From BRH-c25 sp035627615 (GTDB lineage Bacteria > Bacillota > Clostridia > Lutisporales > Lutisporaceae), in contig DASPLL010000072.1 in NCBI GenBank assembly GCA_035627615.1, forward strand, positions 52,412-116,411: a stretch of 64,000 bases of DNA, read 5' to 3'. A program made the translations under genes and the position numbers. Below the pieces are notes generated by a model, which ran no database searches, was not told where the DNA came from, and was given only the letters and a program-made list of their open reading frames with translations. The number at the start of each line of letters is the position of its first letter. Position 1 is the stretch's first letter. Positions 1 through 9,378 of the stretch are shown piece by piece.

Positions 1-1175
1 GTCTTGCTTCACCGGGTATCAGGATAGAAGCTCCTATTCCGGGAAAGGCTGCAATAGGAATCGAAGTACCGAATAAAGATGTATCCAGCGTACTTTTAAG
101 GGAAGTGCTGGAATCTGAAGAGTTTAAAAATCAAAAATCAAAGATATCCTTCTCAATAGGAAAAGATGTAGCCGGCGCAAATATAGTGGCAGACCTTGCA
201 AAAATGCCGCATCTTCTTATAGCCGGCTCCACAGGCTCAGGCAAAAGCGTATGCATAAATACTTTGATAGCGAGCATATTGTACAAAGCCACCCCTGAGG
301 AAGTCAAGCTGCTGCTCATAGATCCCAAGGTTGTTGAGCTGAGTATATACAAGAACATTCCCCACCTTCTGGTTCCGGTGGTAACTGATCCGAAGAAAGC
401 GGCGGGAGCTTTGAATTGGGCTGTAATGGAAATGACTGAGCGTTATAAAAAGTTTGCTTCTAACAATGTGAGGGACATATACGGCTATAACGGCTTGAAC
501 AAGGAAGGCATCGACAAGCTTCCTCAAATAGTTGTAGTAATAGATGAATTGGCCGATCTGATGATGGTTTCTCCCGGGGAAGTGGAGGATTCCATATGCC
601 GTCTGGCGCAGATGGCCCGTGCCGCAGGAATACATCTTGTCGTTGCAACCCAGAGGCCTTCTGTAGATGTAATAACAGGACTGATAAAAGCAAATATTCC
701 TTCCAGGATATCCTTTGCAGTTTCCTCCCAGATCGACTCAAGGACAATACTGGATATGGGCGGTGCAGAAAAGCTCCTGGGTAAAGGGGATGCCCTGTTC
801 TATCCTGTAGGAGAAGCAAAGCCTTTGAGAGTTCAGGGTGCATTTGTATCCGAGAAGGAAATTGAAAGGCTGGTAAACTACATAAAGGATCAGGTACCTG
901 TTAATTTCAACAATGAAGTTATAAAGGAAATAGAGCAAAGTGTGGAATTCGATGAGGATGCTGAGGTTGATGAACTGTTGAAGGATGCCATTGAGATAGT
1001 TGTAGAGAGCGGACAGGCATCGATACTAATGCTGCAGAGAAGGCTGAAGATAGGTTACAGCAGAGCGGCCAGACTCATAGATCAGATGGAGGAGCGCAGG
1101 ATAATAGGAGGCTATGAGGGAAGCAAACCCAGGAAGGTACTTGTCAGCAAGGAAGATATTGACGAAACTATATAA
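1..1175 (+). CDS. FtsK/SpoIIIE-family DNA translocase, C-terminal part
   Basis: This is the 3' part of a gene that begins before the window; the frame is open from base 3. The visible part holds the ATPase motor, with Walker A GSTGSGKSV and Walker B VVVIDELADLM, and a C-terminal winged-helix gamma domain (from about DELLKDAIEIV to SKPRKVLV) that reads oriented DNA motifs. Family members form a hexameric pump that moves DNA through the division or sporulation septum. The N-terminal membrane segments are outside the window, so ftsK, spoIIIE (sftA) cannot be told apart here. An AT-rich gap of about 95 bases separates it from rimO. Confidence 0.95.
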   Translation, partial: LASPGIRIEAPIPGKAAIGIEVPNKDVSSVLLREVLESEEFKNQKSKISFSIGKDVAGANIVADLAKMPHLLIAGSTGSGKSVCINTLIASILYKATPEEVKLLLIDPKVVELSIYKNIPHLLVPVVTDPKKAAGALNWAVMEMTERYKKFASNNVRDIYGYNGLNKEGIDKLPQIVVVIDELADLMMVSPGEVEDSICRLAQMARAAGIHLVVATQRPSVDVITGLIKANIPSRISFAVSSQIDSRTILDMGGAEKLLGKGDALFYPVGEAKPLRVQGAFVSEKEIERLVNYIKDQVPVNFNNEVIKEIEQSVEFDEDAEVDELLKDAIEIVVESGQASILMLQRRLKIGYSRAARLIDQMEERRIIGGYEGSKPRKVLVSKEDIDETI

Positions 1176-1269
1176 TGCTTTGACACCGGAGATACAATAT
1201 AATATACTTTTCATAGGAATTTTATATAAGCTTATATATACTATACATGTTTATGGAGGAGTGTAACTT

Positions 1270-2607
1270 TTGAGGCTGAAAACGGCAATTGTGTCCCTGG
1301 GATGTTCTAAGAACCTGATCGATTCAGAGGTGATGGTTCAGAGCATTCTAAATAATGATTATGAAATAACCAACGATGTTCGCATTGCAGAGATAATAAT
1401 AATAAACACCTGCGGTTTTATAGAGAGTGCAAAGCAGGAATCAATAGATACCATACTGGAAATGGCACAGTATAAAAGCAATGGAAAATGTAAGGTGCTT
1501 ATAGCATCAGGCTGTATGGCGGAGCGCTACAGGGAAGAGCTGCTGAAGGAACTGCCTGAGCTGGATGCAGTTATCGGTACCGGCGATTATAAAAGTATAA
1601 CAGAGGTCATACAGCAGACGCTGAAGGGTGAAAAAGTTGTGCTGTATGGACATCAGGAGCTGGTTGACATAGATAAGCTCCCAAGACGGATATCCACCTT
1701 TGGAGCATCAGCTTACCTGAAGATTGCGGAAGGCTGCGACAACAGATGCAGCTACTGCATCATACCCAGCCTGCGCGGAAGATACAGAAGCAGGAGAATG
1801 GAGGATATCCTTGAAGAAGCAAAAGAGCTTTCAAGGAATGGAATAAAGGAACTGAACATAATAGCACAGGATATTACCCGTTATGGTATTGACCTCTATG
1901 GGAGGTACCGGCTAAGCGAACTTCTGCGGGAACTTGCTGCTATCGGGGATATAGAATGGATAAGGCTTTTATACTCCTATCCTGATGAATTCAATGATGA
2001 ACTGATAGAGACTATGGCAAAGGAAAAAAAGATATGCAAATATCTTGATATTCCGGTACAGCATGCCAGCAATGCCATACTCAAGAAAATGGCCAGAAGG
2101 AGCAGTAAGGAGAAAATGCTTGAACTGATTGGGAAGCTTAGGACAAGTATGCCGGATATAATTCTCAGAACGTCTCTTATTGTTGGCTTCCCTGGAGAGA
2201 CCGAACAGGATTTTGCCGAGCTTTATGACTTTGTTTCCGGGGTAAGGTTCAACAGGCTCGGAGTGTTTGCGTATTCGAGAGAAGAGGATACCGCAGCATA
2301 TGATATGCCCGGTCAGGTTGATGAGGCAGTAAAACAGGAAAGACTGGAGAAAATAATGCTGCTTCAAAGGGAAATATCCCTCGAAAACAACAACATGTTT
2401 GTTGGAAAAACCATCAGGGTCCTTATTGAAGGCTATAGTGAAGGAGAATATTTCGGACGGAGCTATATGGATGCACCTGAGATTGATGGGAAAGTTTATT
2501 TCAAATCTGACAGGGATCTGATACCTGGTGATTTCTGTCATGTAATAATCAAAAAGGCTTATGAATACGATTTGGTGGGGGCGATAAAAAATGAACCTGG
2601 CAAATAA
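1270..2607 (+). CDS. rimO: Ribosomal protein S12 methylthiotransferase RimO
   Basis: Radical-SAM methylthiotransferase that modifies an aspartate of ribosomal protein S12. The N-terminal UPF0004 domain carries the cysteines of the second Fe-S cluster (SLGCSKN, NTCGFI, SGCMAERY). The radical-SAM CxxxCxxC motif reads CDNRCSYCIIPSLRG, and a TRAM domain fills the C-terminus. The RimO type, rather than MiaB or MtaB, fits the length of 445 aa and the SLGCSKN start. I use the TTG start because GGAGGAG sits at the right distance and the protein begins MRLKTAIVSLGC as in the family. The 3' end overlaps pgsA by 17 bases, so the two are probably coupled. Confidence 0.95.
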   Translation: MRLKTAIVSLGCSKNLIDSEVMVQSILNNDYEITNDVRIAEIIIINTCGFIESAKQESIDTILEMAQYKSNGKCKVLIASGCMAERYREELLKELPELDAVIGTGDYKSITEVIQQTLKGEKVVLYGHQELVDIDKLPRRISTFGASAYLKIAEGCDNRCSYCIIPSLRGRYRSRRMEDILEEAKELSRNGIKELNIIAQDITRYGIDLYGRYRLSELLRELAAIGDIEWIRLLYSYPDEFNDELIETMAKEKKICKYLDIPVQHASNAILKKMARRSSKEKMLELIGKLRTSMPDIILRTSLIVGFPGETEQDFAELYDFVSGVRFNRLGVFAYSREEDTAAYDMPGQVDEAVKQERLEKIMLLQREISLENNNMFVGKTIRVLIEGYSEGEYFGRSYMDAPEIDGKVYFKSDRDLIPGDFCHVIIKKAYEYDLVGAIKNEPGK

Positions 2608-3133
2608 GATTACTATGATAAGGATATTGATGATTCCTGTTTTTATTGTATTTATGCTTATGGATTTTACTTATCATATGGAAGCGGCGCTGGCTGTTTT
2701 CCTCCTGGCTTCACTGACAGACAAGCTCGATGGGCATATAGCCCGGAAATACAATATGATAACTGATTTTGGCAAATTCATGGACCCTCTTGCAGATAAG
2801 CTTCTGGTCACCGGTGCTTTTGTAGTGCTTATACAGCTTGGAAGGATAGAAGCCTGGATCGTTTTTGTAATACTGGCAAGAGAATTTGCCGTTACAGGGC
2901 TCAGGAGCCTTGCAGCAGCACAGAATGTTATCATCGCAGCAAGCAATTATGGAAAAATAAAAACAGTGACCCAAATTATTGCAATTATAATACTGCTCCT
3001 TGGCAATTATCCATTCAGTCTTATTAAACTGCCCATGGACATTGTAATGGTTTATGCAACACTTGTTATCACTGTACTATCAGGAGTTGATTATTTTGCC
3101 AAGAACAAACAGGTATTTATAAAGGTAAAATAA
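2591..3133 (+). CDS. pgsA: CDP-diacylglycerol-glycerol-3-phosphate 3-phosphatidyltransferase
   Basis: Makes phosphatidylglycerol phosphate, the committed step to phosphatidylglycerol and cardiolipin, in the cytoplasmic membrane. The CDP-alcohol phosphatidyltransferase signature is complete: DKLDGHIARKYN, then FGKFMDPLADK, giving the spaced aspartates that bind metal and CDP. The 180-aa length and several hydrophobic helices are normal. The start lies inside the end of rimO, which argues for co-translation. A terminator follows. Confidence 0.95.
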   Translation: MNLANKITMIRILMIPVFIVFMLMDFTYHMEAALAVFLLASLTDKLDGHIARKYNMITDFGKFMDPLADKLLVTGAFVVLIQLGRIEAWIVFVILAREFAVTGLRSLAAAQNVIIAASNYGKIKTVTQIIAIIILLLGNYPFSLIKLPMDIVMVYATLVITVLSGVDYFAKNKQVFIKVK

Positions 3134-3147
3134 TAGAGAGTATAGAG

Positions 3148-3183
3148 AAAAAGGCTTTTTCCTTTCACGATAAGGCCTTTTTT
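3148..3183 (+). terminator. Intrinsic terminator after pgsA
   Basis: AAAAAGGC pairs with GCCTTTTT around an 18-base loop and ends in a T run. Confidence 0.75.
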
Positions 3184-3204
3184 CATATTACAGACATATA
3201 TTAG

Positions 3205-3313
3205 ATAGGTTGCGATAAAGAAGCTTCAAGGAAGAATCAGGCAACCTATGAAATCAAGGTATATGTTTTGCAATATTTGAATTTCGTTGTAAAAGGTTTA
3301 TTACAAAACATAT
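3205..3313 (+). promoter_or_regulatory. Structured 5' region of cinA
   Basis: Two inverted repeats lie in series before cinA: ATAGGTTGC (3205-3213) with GCAACCTAT (3241-3249), and ATATGTTTTG (3261-3270) with CAAAACATAT (3304-3313). The second ends 18 bases before the start codon. I do not recognise a known riboswitch. Confidence 0.4.
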
Positions 3314-3331
3314 AGATGTGGAGGTTATGAG

Positions 3332-4576
3332 ATGAAGAGCGAGATCATAGCAGTAGGCACTGAGTTGCTGCTGGGCAACATAGTAAATACCAATGCGCGG
3401 TATCTGTCACAGAAGCTGGCAGATATCGGTATAGACGTATTTTATCATGTAACTGTGGGAGACAACCTGGAAAGGCTGAAAGCAACCATAAAAGAAAGCC
3501 TGGAGCGCTCGGACCTTGTTATTACAAGCGGAGGCCTGGGACCCACTGCAGATGACCTTACAAAGGAAGGAGTGGCCCTTGCATTGGGCTTAAAGCTGCT
3601 GCCTGATGAAGCAAGCATCAGAAAAATTGAAGCAATGTTCAAGACCGTGGGAAGACCTATGACACAGAATAATATTAAGCAGGGGTACATACCGGAGGGC
3701 GCTGCAATATTGGAAAACGACAACGGTACCGCTCCCGGGGTATTGATAGAGAAGGAAGGAAAGATGGTCATAATGCTGCCCGGTCCTCCCAAGGAATTGT
3801 ATCCTATGTTTGAGAATAAGGTGCTGCCATATCTCAGAAACAAGGTACATTGTACAATACGGTCCAGAATGCTCCGTGTAACAGGAGTCGGAGAATCAGC
3901 TGCCGAGGATATGCTAAAGGAGATTTTCCAGAATCAGTCCAATCCGACAATAGCTCCTTACGCAAAGGATGGAGAAGTGCACCTGAGAATTACCGCAAAA
4001 ACTGATACCCCGGAGGAAGCCGACAGGCTTATAGACCAGATAGAGGAAAAGGTAAAGGCGGTACTGGGTGAAAATATCTACGGTTATGATGAGGAAAGCC
4101 TTGAAGAGGTAGTTATGAAGCTGCTGCAGGCTGAGAAACTGACCATATCGCTTGCGGAATCCTGTACCGGAGGGCTTATAGCAAGCCGGCTGACAGATGT
4201 ACCCGGAGCATCTGCAAGCCTTATGTACGGAATCACCAGCTACAGTAACGAATCGAAAATAAAGATCCTTGGGGTAAAGGAGGAGACAATAAAGAGCTAT
4301 GGGGCTGTAAGCAGTCAGACAGCAGAAGAAATGGCCCTTGGCGTAAAAAAGATCGGCGGTACTGATATCGGAGTCTCGATCACCGGTATTGCAGGACCGG
4401 ACGGAGGCAGCAGGGAAAAGCCCGTAGGGCTGTGCTATATCGGATTAGCGGCAGGAGATTCGGTAAAAGTACATAAGCTCATGCTGACCGGTAACAGGAA
4501 ACGGATAAAATGGAACTCCAGCAGCCGTGCCCTTGATTATTTGCGGCGGGAGCTGCTTCTAAAGAAAAAAAGTTAA
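3332..4576 (+). CDS. cinA: CinA-family nicotinamide-nucleotide amidase
   Basis: Two-domain CinA of 414 aa. The N-terminal half is a molybdopterin-binding-like fold (TSGGLGPTADDLT, LPGPPKELYPMF), usually linked to ADP-ribose pyrophosphatase activity. The C-terminal half is the NMN deamidase (LAESCTGGLIASRLTDVPGAS, then GIAGPDGGSREKPVG). It recycles NMN in NAD metabolism and commonly sits directly before recA, as here. The RBS TGGAGG precedes the ATG at a normal distance. Confidence 0.93.
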   Translation: MKSEIIAVGTELLLGNIVNTNARYLSQKLADIGIDVFYHVTVGDNLERLKATIKESLERSDLVITSGGLGPTADDLTKEGVALALGLKLLPDEASIRKIEAMFKTVGRPMTQNNIKQGYIPEGAAILENDNGTAPGVLIEKEGKMVIMLPGPPKELYPMFENKVLPYLRNKVHCTIRSRMLRVTGVGESAAEDMLKEIFQNQSNPTIAPYAKDGEVHLRITAKTDTPEEADRLIDQIEEKVKAVLGENIYGYDEESLEEVVMKLLQAEKLTISLAESCTGGLIASRLTDVPGASASLMYGITSYSNESKIKILGVKEETIKSYGAVSSQTAEEMALGVKKIGGTDIGVSITGIAGPDGGSREKPVGLCYIGLAAGDSVKVHKLMLTGNRKRIKWNSSSRALDYLRRELLLKKKS

Positions 4577-4590
4577 ATTCTGTAATTTCC

Positions 4591-4641
4591 TTGACTATTA
4601 TATAGCAATATAATATAATATAAATATAAGAACATTTGTTC
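4591..4641 (+). promoter_or_regulatory. recA promoter with LexA box
   Basis: The -35 TTGACT (4591-4596) and -10 TATAAT (4614-4619) are 17 bases apart. A perfect palindrome of the Gram-positive LexA (DinR) type, GAACATTTGTTC, occupies 4630-4641 over the expected transcription start. The same 12-mer occurs before the yneA-like gene at 62639, so SOS control is well supported. Confidence 0.88.
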
Positions 4642-4687
4642 GATGTGCTGTTTGAGGCATACGTATGAAAGGAAGGTGTAGCAATTA

Positions 4688-5740
4688 ATGTGCGCCGTAA
4701 TGAACGATAAAAAGAAAGCGATAGAACTGGCTTTGAGCCAGGTTGAAAAACAATTCGGCAAAGGCTCAATAATGAAGCTGGGCGAATCTACAAAAATGAA
4801 TGTGGAATCTGTATCCACAGGCTCGATAGAGCTTGACATAGCTTTAGGTATAGGTGGGGTTCCAAGGGGAAGAATAGTTGAGATATTCGGGCCTGAATCC
4901 TCAGGTAAGACAACAGTAGCACTTCATATAATTGCCGAGGCGCAAAAGAATGGCGGAGAGGTCGCCTTCATAGATGCGGAGCATGCTCTTGATCCCGTTT
5001 ATGCCAAGAATCTTGGGGTTGATATTGAGAACCTCATTGTTTCTCAGCCCGACACAGGGGAACAAGCCCTTGAAATTGCAGAAACACTTGTTCGCAGCGG
5101 AGCCATAGATGTGGTTGTTGTTGACTCTGTTGCAGCCCTGGTTCCGAAAGCTGAAATAGATGGTGAAATGGGCGATGCACATGTGGGCTTGCAGGCCAGG
5201 CTTATGTCCCAGGCGCTCAGAAAGCTTGCAGGAGCTATCAGCAAGTCCAAAACAACAGCAATTTTTATTAATCAGCTAAGAGAAAAAGTTGGAGTCATGT
5301 TTGGAAATCCCGAAACAACACCGGGGGGCAGAGCTTTGAAGTTCTATGCCTCAGTCAGACTTGAGGTCAGGAAAATTGAGAATATCAAGCAGGGTAATGA
5401 TGTAGTAGGCAGCAGAACAAGAATCAAGGTAGTCAAGAATAAGGTCGCACCTCCGTTCAAGCAGGCAGAGTTTGATATCATGTACGGAGAAGGTATTTCA
5501 AAAGAAGGCAGTGTCCTTGATGTTGCAGTAAATAACGATCTGGTACTCAAAAGCGGCGCATGGTATTCCTATGGTGACACAAGAATCGGCCAGGGCAGGG
5601 AAAACGCAAAGCAGTACCTGAAGGAGAATCCTGAGCTTACAAAAGAGATAGACAGGAAGCTCAGGGAAATGTTCAGCCTTGGAATATCCAAAGCCAAGCC
5701 TGTTGTTTCAGAAGATGCTGAAAGCGATGATGAATTATAA
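4688..5740 (+). CDS. recA: Recombinase RecA
   Basis: RecA strand-exchange protein and SOS co-protease, 350 aa, full length. It shows Walker A GPESSGKTT, the loop region NQLREKVGVMFGNPETTPGGRALKF (split across residues near 205-225), the KxxxP-type core and an acidic C-terminal tail (EDAESDDEL). I chose the ATG at 4688 because AAGGAAGGTG lies about ten bases before it; the next ATG at 4700 would be too far away. It is followed by a strong terminator and recX, its usual regulator. Confidence 0.98.
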   Translation: MCAVMNDKKKAIELALSQVEKQFGKGSIMKLGESTKMNVESVSTGSIELDIALGIGGVPRGRIVEIFGPESSGKTTVALHIIAEAQKNGGEVAFIDAEHALDPVYAKNLGVDIENLIVSQPDTGEQALEIAETLVRSGAIDVVVVDSVAALVPKAEIDGEMGDAHVGLQARLMSQALRKLAGAISKSKTTAIFINQLREKVGVMFGNPETTPGGRALKFYASVRLEVRKIENIKQGNDVVGSRTRIKVVKNKVAPPFKQAEFDIMYGEGISKEGSVLDVAVNNDLVLKSGAWYSYGDTRIGQGRENAKQYLKENPELTKEIDRKLREMFSLGISKAKPVVSEDAESDDEL

Positions 5741-5760
5741 AATATAAAATTATTATAAAA

Positions 5761-5799
5761 AAGGGTTGCTGTAAAATTCATCATTTTACAGCAACCTTA
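5761..5799 (+). terminator. Terminator between recA and recX
   Basis: A stem of 13 or more bases (GGTTGCTGTAAAA with TTTTACAGCAACC) lies between the genes. It has little T run and may reduce rather than stop transcription into recX. Confidence 0.6.
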
Positions 5800-5824
5800 A
5801 TTCATATTTAAGGTTGTGAAAATC

Positions 5825-6448
5825 ATGAGGATTACAAAAATCGAAGAACAAAAAAAGAATAAGAAAAAATACAGCATATATATAGATGGTGAATATCATA
5901 GCTCTATCGATAAGGAAGTACTTGAAGAATTGGATTTTCGTGAAGGAATGGAGCTAAATAAGGATGAATTCAATAAAAAGATGGAAATAATACAATATAA
6001 AAGTGCCCTGAGAGCTTCACTTTTTATATTGGCACATTCTTCAAAAACAGAGAAAGAAATCATAAAGAAGCTTAAGGAAAAGCAGCATTCTGATAGTGCC
6101 ATAAAAAAAGTACTGGAATATTTAAGGGAACTTGGTTATATTAATGATGAAAACTATGCTGATAGCTTTATCAGAACAGTGAAGGATAATACAGGAACAA
6201 GCAGGAGAAGCCTTTACAACAAGCTTGCAAGTAAGGGAGTCGACAGTGAAGTTATCAGGCAGAAGCTTGAAGAGTCAGATATTGATGATTATGCTTCCGC
6301 ATTGAAAGCTGCGCAGAAAAAGCTTCCGGGTCTGAAAGGTAATAAAAGTGAGAAAGCTGCTAAGCTTATGGGCTTTCTTTATAGAAAAGGCTATGGAATG
6401 GATGTATGCAGGAGGATAATCGAGGAGCTTGAACTGGATGAGGGTTAA
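5825..6448 (+). CDS. recX: Regulatory protein RecX
   Basis: RecX modulates RecA filaments. The protein shows the family's opening pattern (MRITKIEEQKKNKKKYSIYIDGEY, here summarised from residues 1-24) and tandem three-helix repeats, including LRELGYINDENYADSF and LMGFLYRKGYGMDVCRRII. A GTG at 5816 is also in frame, but the family normally begins at the MRITKIE position, so I use ATG 5825. Its place directly after recA supports the call. Confidence 0.9.
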   Translation: MRITKIEEQKKNKKKYSIYIDGEYHSSIDKEVLEELDFREGMELNKDEFNKKMEIIQYKSALRASLFILAHSSKTEKEIIKKLKEKQHSDSAIKKVLEYLRELGYINDENYADSFIRTVKDNTGTSRRSLYNKLASKGVDSEVIRQKLEESDIDDYASALKAAQKKLPGLKGNKSEKAAKLMGFLYRKGYGMDVCRRIIEELELDEG

Positions 6449-6517
6449 ATGCCCCATTTAGCAATATTTAAGGGGTATTACTAATCATTGTTAAATTGTT
6501 TGAATTGTCACAATAAC

Positions 6518-6546
6518 TTGACAAAATTTTGTATAAGTAATAGAAT
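6518..6546 (+). promoter_or_regulatory. Likely rny promoter
   Basis: TTGACA (6518-6523) and TAGAAT (6541-6546) are separated by 17 bases, about 90 bases before the rny start. Confidence 0.6.
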
Positions 6547-6632
6547 TATTGTGATATGGTGCATCAATTGTTAGTGGCGTGTCCTTATAAAATTTTGTTG
6601 ATTATGTAAATGATGATTATGAAAAAGGTTTA

Positions 6633-8216
6633 GTGGAAGCCGTGCCGATAGTCGAAAAATATTTAAAACAAGGAGGTGAAAATGCTATCGAATTTGTAAT
6701 CTATATAGCAATTGCACTATTTACCTTTATTTTTGGGTATTTAGTTAGAAGATATATTGCTGAATCAAAGATAAAGAATGCTGAGGAGCAGGCAAAAAAG
6801 ATAGTCTCTGAAGCCGAAAGACAAGCGGAAACAAAGAAAAAGGAAGTTGTGCTTGAAGCTAAAGAGGAGGTTCATAAGCTCAGATCCGAGCTTGATAGAG
6901 AGACAAGAGACAGGAGAAATGAAATTCAGAGGATCGAGCGCAGATTACTCCAGAGGGAAGAGCTTTTGGACAAAAAGGTTGAAAACTTAGAGCAGAGAGA
7001 TGAAGCAATCTCAAAGAAACAAAAAGAAATTCAGAAATCCCACGAAGAAGTGCAGGAACTCTATAAGAAACAATTAGAGGAACTTGAAAGATTATCGGGC
7101 TTATCATCGGAAGACGCGAAGCAACTACTTTTGAACGATATCGAAAAACAAATAAGACATGATGCCGCAATGATGATCAAGGATATTGAGACCAAGGCTA
7201 AGGAAGAAGCAGAACGCAAAGCCAAAGAGATCATTTCCGGCGCCATTCAGAAGTGCTCGGCCGATCATGTTGCAGAGACAACTGTTTCTGTTGTTCCACT
7301 GCCAAATGACGAAATGAAAGGCAGAATAATAGGGCGTGAAGGTAGGAATATCAGAACTTTAGAAACCCTTACAGGCATCGATTTAATAATCGATGATACA
7401 CCGGAAGCAGTTATACTATCTGGTTTTGATCCAATTAGAAGAGAAGTTGCAAGGGTTGCCCTTGAAAAACTCATTGTAGATGGAAGAATACATCCTGCAA
7501 GGATAGAAGAAATGGTAGAAAAGTCCAAGAAGGAAGTGGATAACTACATCAGGGAACAGGGGGAACAAGCTACCTTCGATACTGGAGTTCACGGATTACA
7601 TCCGGAGATCATCAGGCTTTTAGGAAGATTGAAATTCAGAACCAGTTATGGACAAAACGTTCTGAAGCACTCAGTAGAAGTGGCACATCTTGCCGCTGCA
7701 ATGGCAGCAGAATTAGGAGTCGATGTCAAACTTGCCAAGAGAGCCGGCTTGTTGCATGACATAGGTAAAGCAGTGGATCATGAGGTTGAGGGTCCACATG
7801 TACAGATTGGTGCAGATCTGGCAAAGAAATACAAGGAATCAAGTGATGTGGTACATGCAGTTGCAGCACATCATGGTGATATTGAAGCTACAACAATTGA
7901 AGCAGTTCTTGTGCAGGCAGCCGATGCAATATCTGCCGCAAGGCCGGGAGCTAGAAGAGAGACTTTGGAATCCTATATCAAACGTTTGGAAAAAATTGAG
8001 GAAATCGCAAATTCTTTCAGTGGAGTTGAAAAATCTTTTGCTATTCAAGCCGGTAGGGAAGTAAGAATAATGGTTAAGCCGGAGGATGTCAGCGACAGCG
8101 AAATCGTCTATATAGCAAGGGACATTGTTAAGAGAATAGAAGACGAGCTTGAATACCCTGGTCAGATCAAGGTCAATGTAATCAGGGAAACTAGGGCAAT
8201 TGAATATGCAAAATAG
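6633..8216 (+). CDS. rny: Ribonuclease Y
   Basis: Membrane-anchored endoribonuclease that starts bulk mRNA decay. Order of parts: an N-terminal transmembrane helix (about residues 20-42), a long charged coiled coil (about 45-190), a KH RNA-binding domain (GRIIGREGRNIRTLE), and an HD metal-dependent catalytic domain (LLHDIGKAVDHEVEGPH, with VAAHHGD). Length 527 aa is typical. The GTG start follows AAAAGGTTTA, a modest RBS. It lies before ymdB, the usual neighbour in Firmicutes. Confidence 0.95.
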   Translation: MEAVPIVEKYLKQGGENAIEFVIYIAIALFTFIFGYLVRRYIAESKIKNAEEQAKKIVSEAERQAETKKKEVVLEAKEEVHKLRSELDRETRDRRNEIQRIERRLLQREELLDKKVENLEQRDEAISKKQKEIQKSHEEVQELYKKQLEELERLSGLSSEDAKQLLLNDIEKQIRHDAAMMIKDIETKAKEEAERKAKEIISGAIQKCSADHVAETTVSVVPLPNDEMKGRIIGREGRNIRTLETLTGIDLIIDDTPEAVILSGFDPIRREVARVALEKLIVDGRIHPARIEEMVEKSKKEVDNYIREQGEQATFDTGVHGLHPEIIRLLGRLKFRTSYGQNVLKHSVEVAHLAAAMAAELGVDVKLAKRAGLLHDIGKAVDHEVEGPHVQIGADLAKKYKESSDVVHAVAAHHGDIEATTIEAVLVQAADAISAARPGARRETLESYIKRLEKIEEIANSFSGVEKSFAIQAGREVRIMVKPEDVSDSEIVYIARDIVKRIEDELEYPGQIKVNVIRETRAIEYAK

Positions 8217-8223
8217 AAAATGT

Positions 8224-8262
8224 GCGGCGATACATGCGAAATGCATGTAGCCGCCTTTTTTA
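8224..8262 (+). terminator. Terminator after rny
   Basis: GCGGC pairs with GCCGC and an inner TACATGC with GCATGTA; a T run follows. Confidence 0.8.
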
Positions 8263-8272
8263 ATAATAATAT

Positions 8273-8430
8273 AGATACGAGATTCGAGATACGAGACTCG
8301 AGGCTTAGGGCAGGTCTATGGAGCTGCAGGATGTAGGGAACGCATTGCATGCGTTCCGCTTCGGAGACGATTCGCAAACCTTCGAAGCCATGCTATAATT
8401 CTCGTATCTCGTATCTCGCATCTCGAATCT
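8273..8430. repeat. Inverted-repeat element with 7-base arm units
   Basis: Two arms of 30 bases (8273-8302 and 8401-8430) are inverted copies of each other at 26 of 30 positions. Each arm is a short tandem array of a degenerate 7-base unit such as ACGAGAT/TCGAGAT. The 98-base core includes a second palindrome, GGAACGCAT with ATGCGTTCC (8338-8357). No ORF is evident. The unit lies wholly between rny and ymdB and resembles in design the element at 20550-20729. It could be a MITE-like or extragenic palindromic repeat. Confidence 0.6.
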
Positions 8431-8447
8431 AAAATCTGGAGGTACTT

Positions 8448-9215
8448 ATGAATATATTGTTTATCGGTGATGTCGTCGGTCGGCCGGGTAGGAATTACCT
8501 GGAAAAAAATCTTACCAGGCTCATAAAGGAATATAATATTGATTTTACAGTTGTAAACGGCGAAAACAGCGCTGGTGGAGTCGGCATAACAAAGAGTACA
8601 TATGATGAGCTCTTGGGTTTTGGAGTTGATATGATTACTTTAGGCAATCATTCCTGGGCAAAAAAAGAGATATTTGAATTCATAGAAGAATCCGACAAGC
8701 TTGTCAGGCCTGCCAATTATCCAAAAGGCACTCCCGGCAAGGGTTTCCGGATAGCTGAAAAGTCAGGCAGAAGATTTGCCATAGTAAATTTGTGCGGAAG
8801 AGTATATATGGATTGTATTGATTGTCCATTCAGGGCAATTGATGAGATACTTGAACGGATTAAGGACAGTGCAGATATAATAATCGTTGATTTTCATGCG
8901 GAAGCCACGTCAGAAAAGCTTGCCATGGGCTGGTATCTTGATGGTAAAGTCCATGCTGTACTGGGAACACATACCCATGTCCAAACATCCGACGATAGAG
9001 TATTACCCGGTGGAACTGCATATATCACAGACACAGGAATGACTGGTCCCAGAGATTCGATACTGGGTGTTGAAAAGGAAATAGTAATAAAGAAGTTTAT
9101 CACCGGTATGCCTGCACGGTTTGAGGTGGCCGGCGGCGATACGTTGCTTGGAGCTGTAATCATAAAGCTTGATGAGAATAATAAGGTTACAGGAATAGAC
9201 AGAATTGTAGAGTAA
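8448..9215 (+). CDS. ymdB: YmdB-family metallophosphoesterase
   Basis: TIGR00282/YmdB-type phosphoesterase of 255 aa, a metal-dependent enzyme that acts on 2',3'-cyclic nucleotides in characterised relatives. Metal-binding motifs are visible: FIGDVVGRPGR, VNGENSAGG, LGNHSWAKKEI, DFHAEATSEK and GTHTHVQTSDDR. It follows rny, and in Bacillus relatives the pair is functionally linked with spoVS next, exactly as here. Start by RBS TGGAGG. Confidence 0.94.
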   Translation: MNILFIGDVVGRPGRNYLEKNLTRLIKEYNIDFTVVNGENSAGGVGITKSTYDELLGFGVDMITLGNHSWAKKEIFEFIEESDKLVRPANYPKGTPGKGFRIAEKSGRRFAIVNLCGRVYMDCIDCPFRAIDEILERIKDSADIIIVDFHAEATSEKLAMGWYLDGKVHAVLGTHTHVQTSDDRVLPGGTAYITDTGMTGPRDSILGVEKEIVIKKFITGMPARFEVAGGDTLLGAVIIKLDENNKVTGIDRIVE

Positions 9216-9288
9216 CCTTATATATTTAACCCTTTAATCGGTAAAAAAGCATATCGTGATAACTCAAAATTCAAAATTGTAGAAAAAA

Positions 9289-9317
9289 AGAGGAATTTAG
9301 AAAATTTTGTAGAATAA
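9289..9317 (+). promoter_or_regulatory. Sigma-H-like promoter of spoVS
   Basis: AGAGGAATTT (9289-9298) followed ten bases later by GTAGAATAA (9309-9317) fits the sigma-H pattern RNAGGAWWW / RNNGAATWW. In Bacillus subtilis spoVS is sigma-H dependent, so the match is biologically sensible. Confidence 0.6.
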
Positions 9318-9378
9318 TCATCTATAATGATTTTTAGTATATTTTGGATTTGTCCGATTAATTAAGGGGGGGCTTTTT

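Noticed and set aside
7780..8064. 94-codon plus-strand frame inside rny
   Set aside because: It lies wholly within the conserved HD domain of RNase Y and has no RBS; a shadow frame.
8273..8430. Insertion sequence
   Set aside because: The element is too short for a transposase and has no ORF; kept only as an inverted-repeat element.
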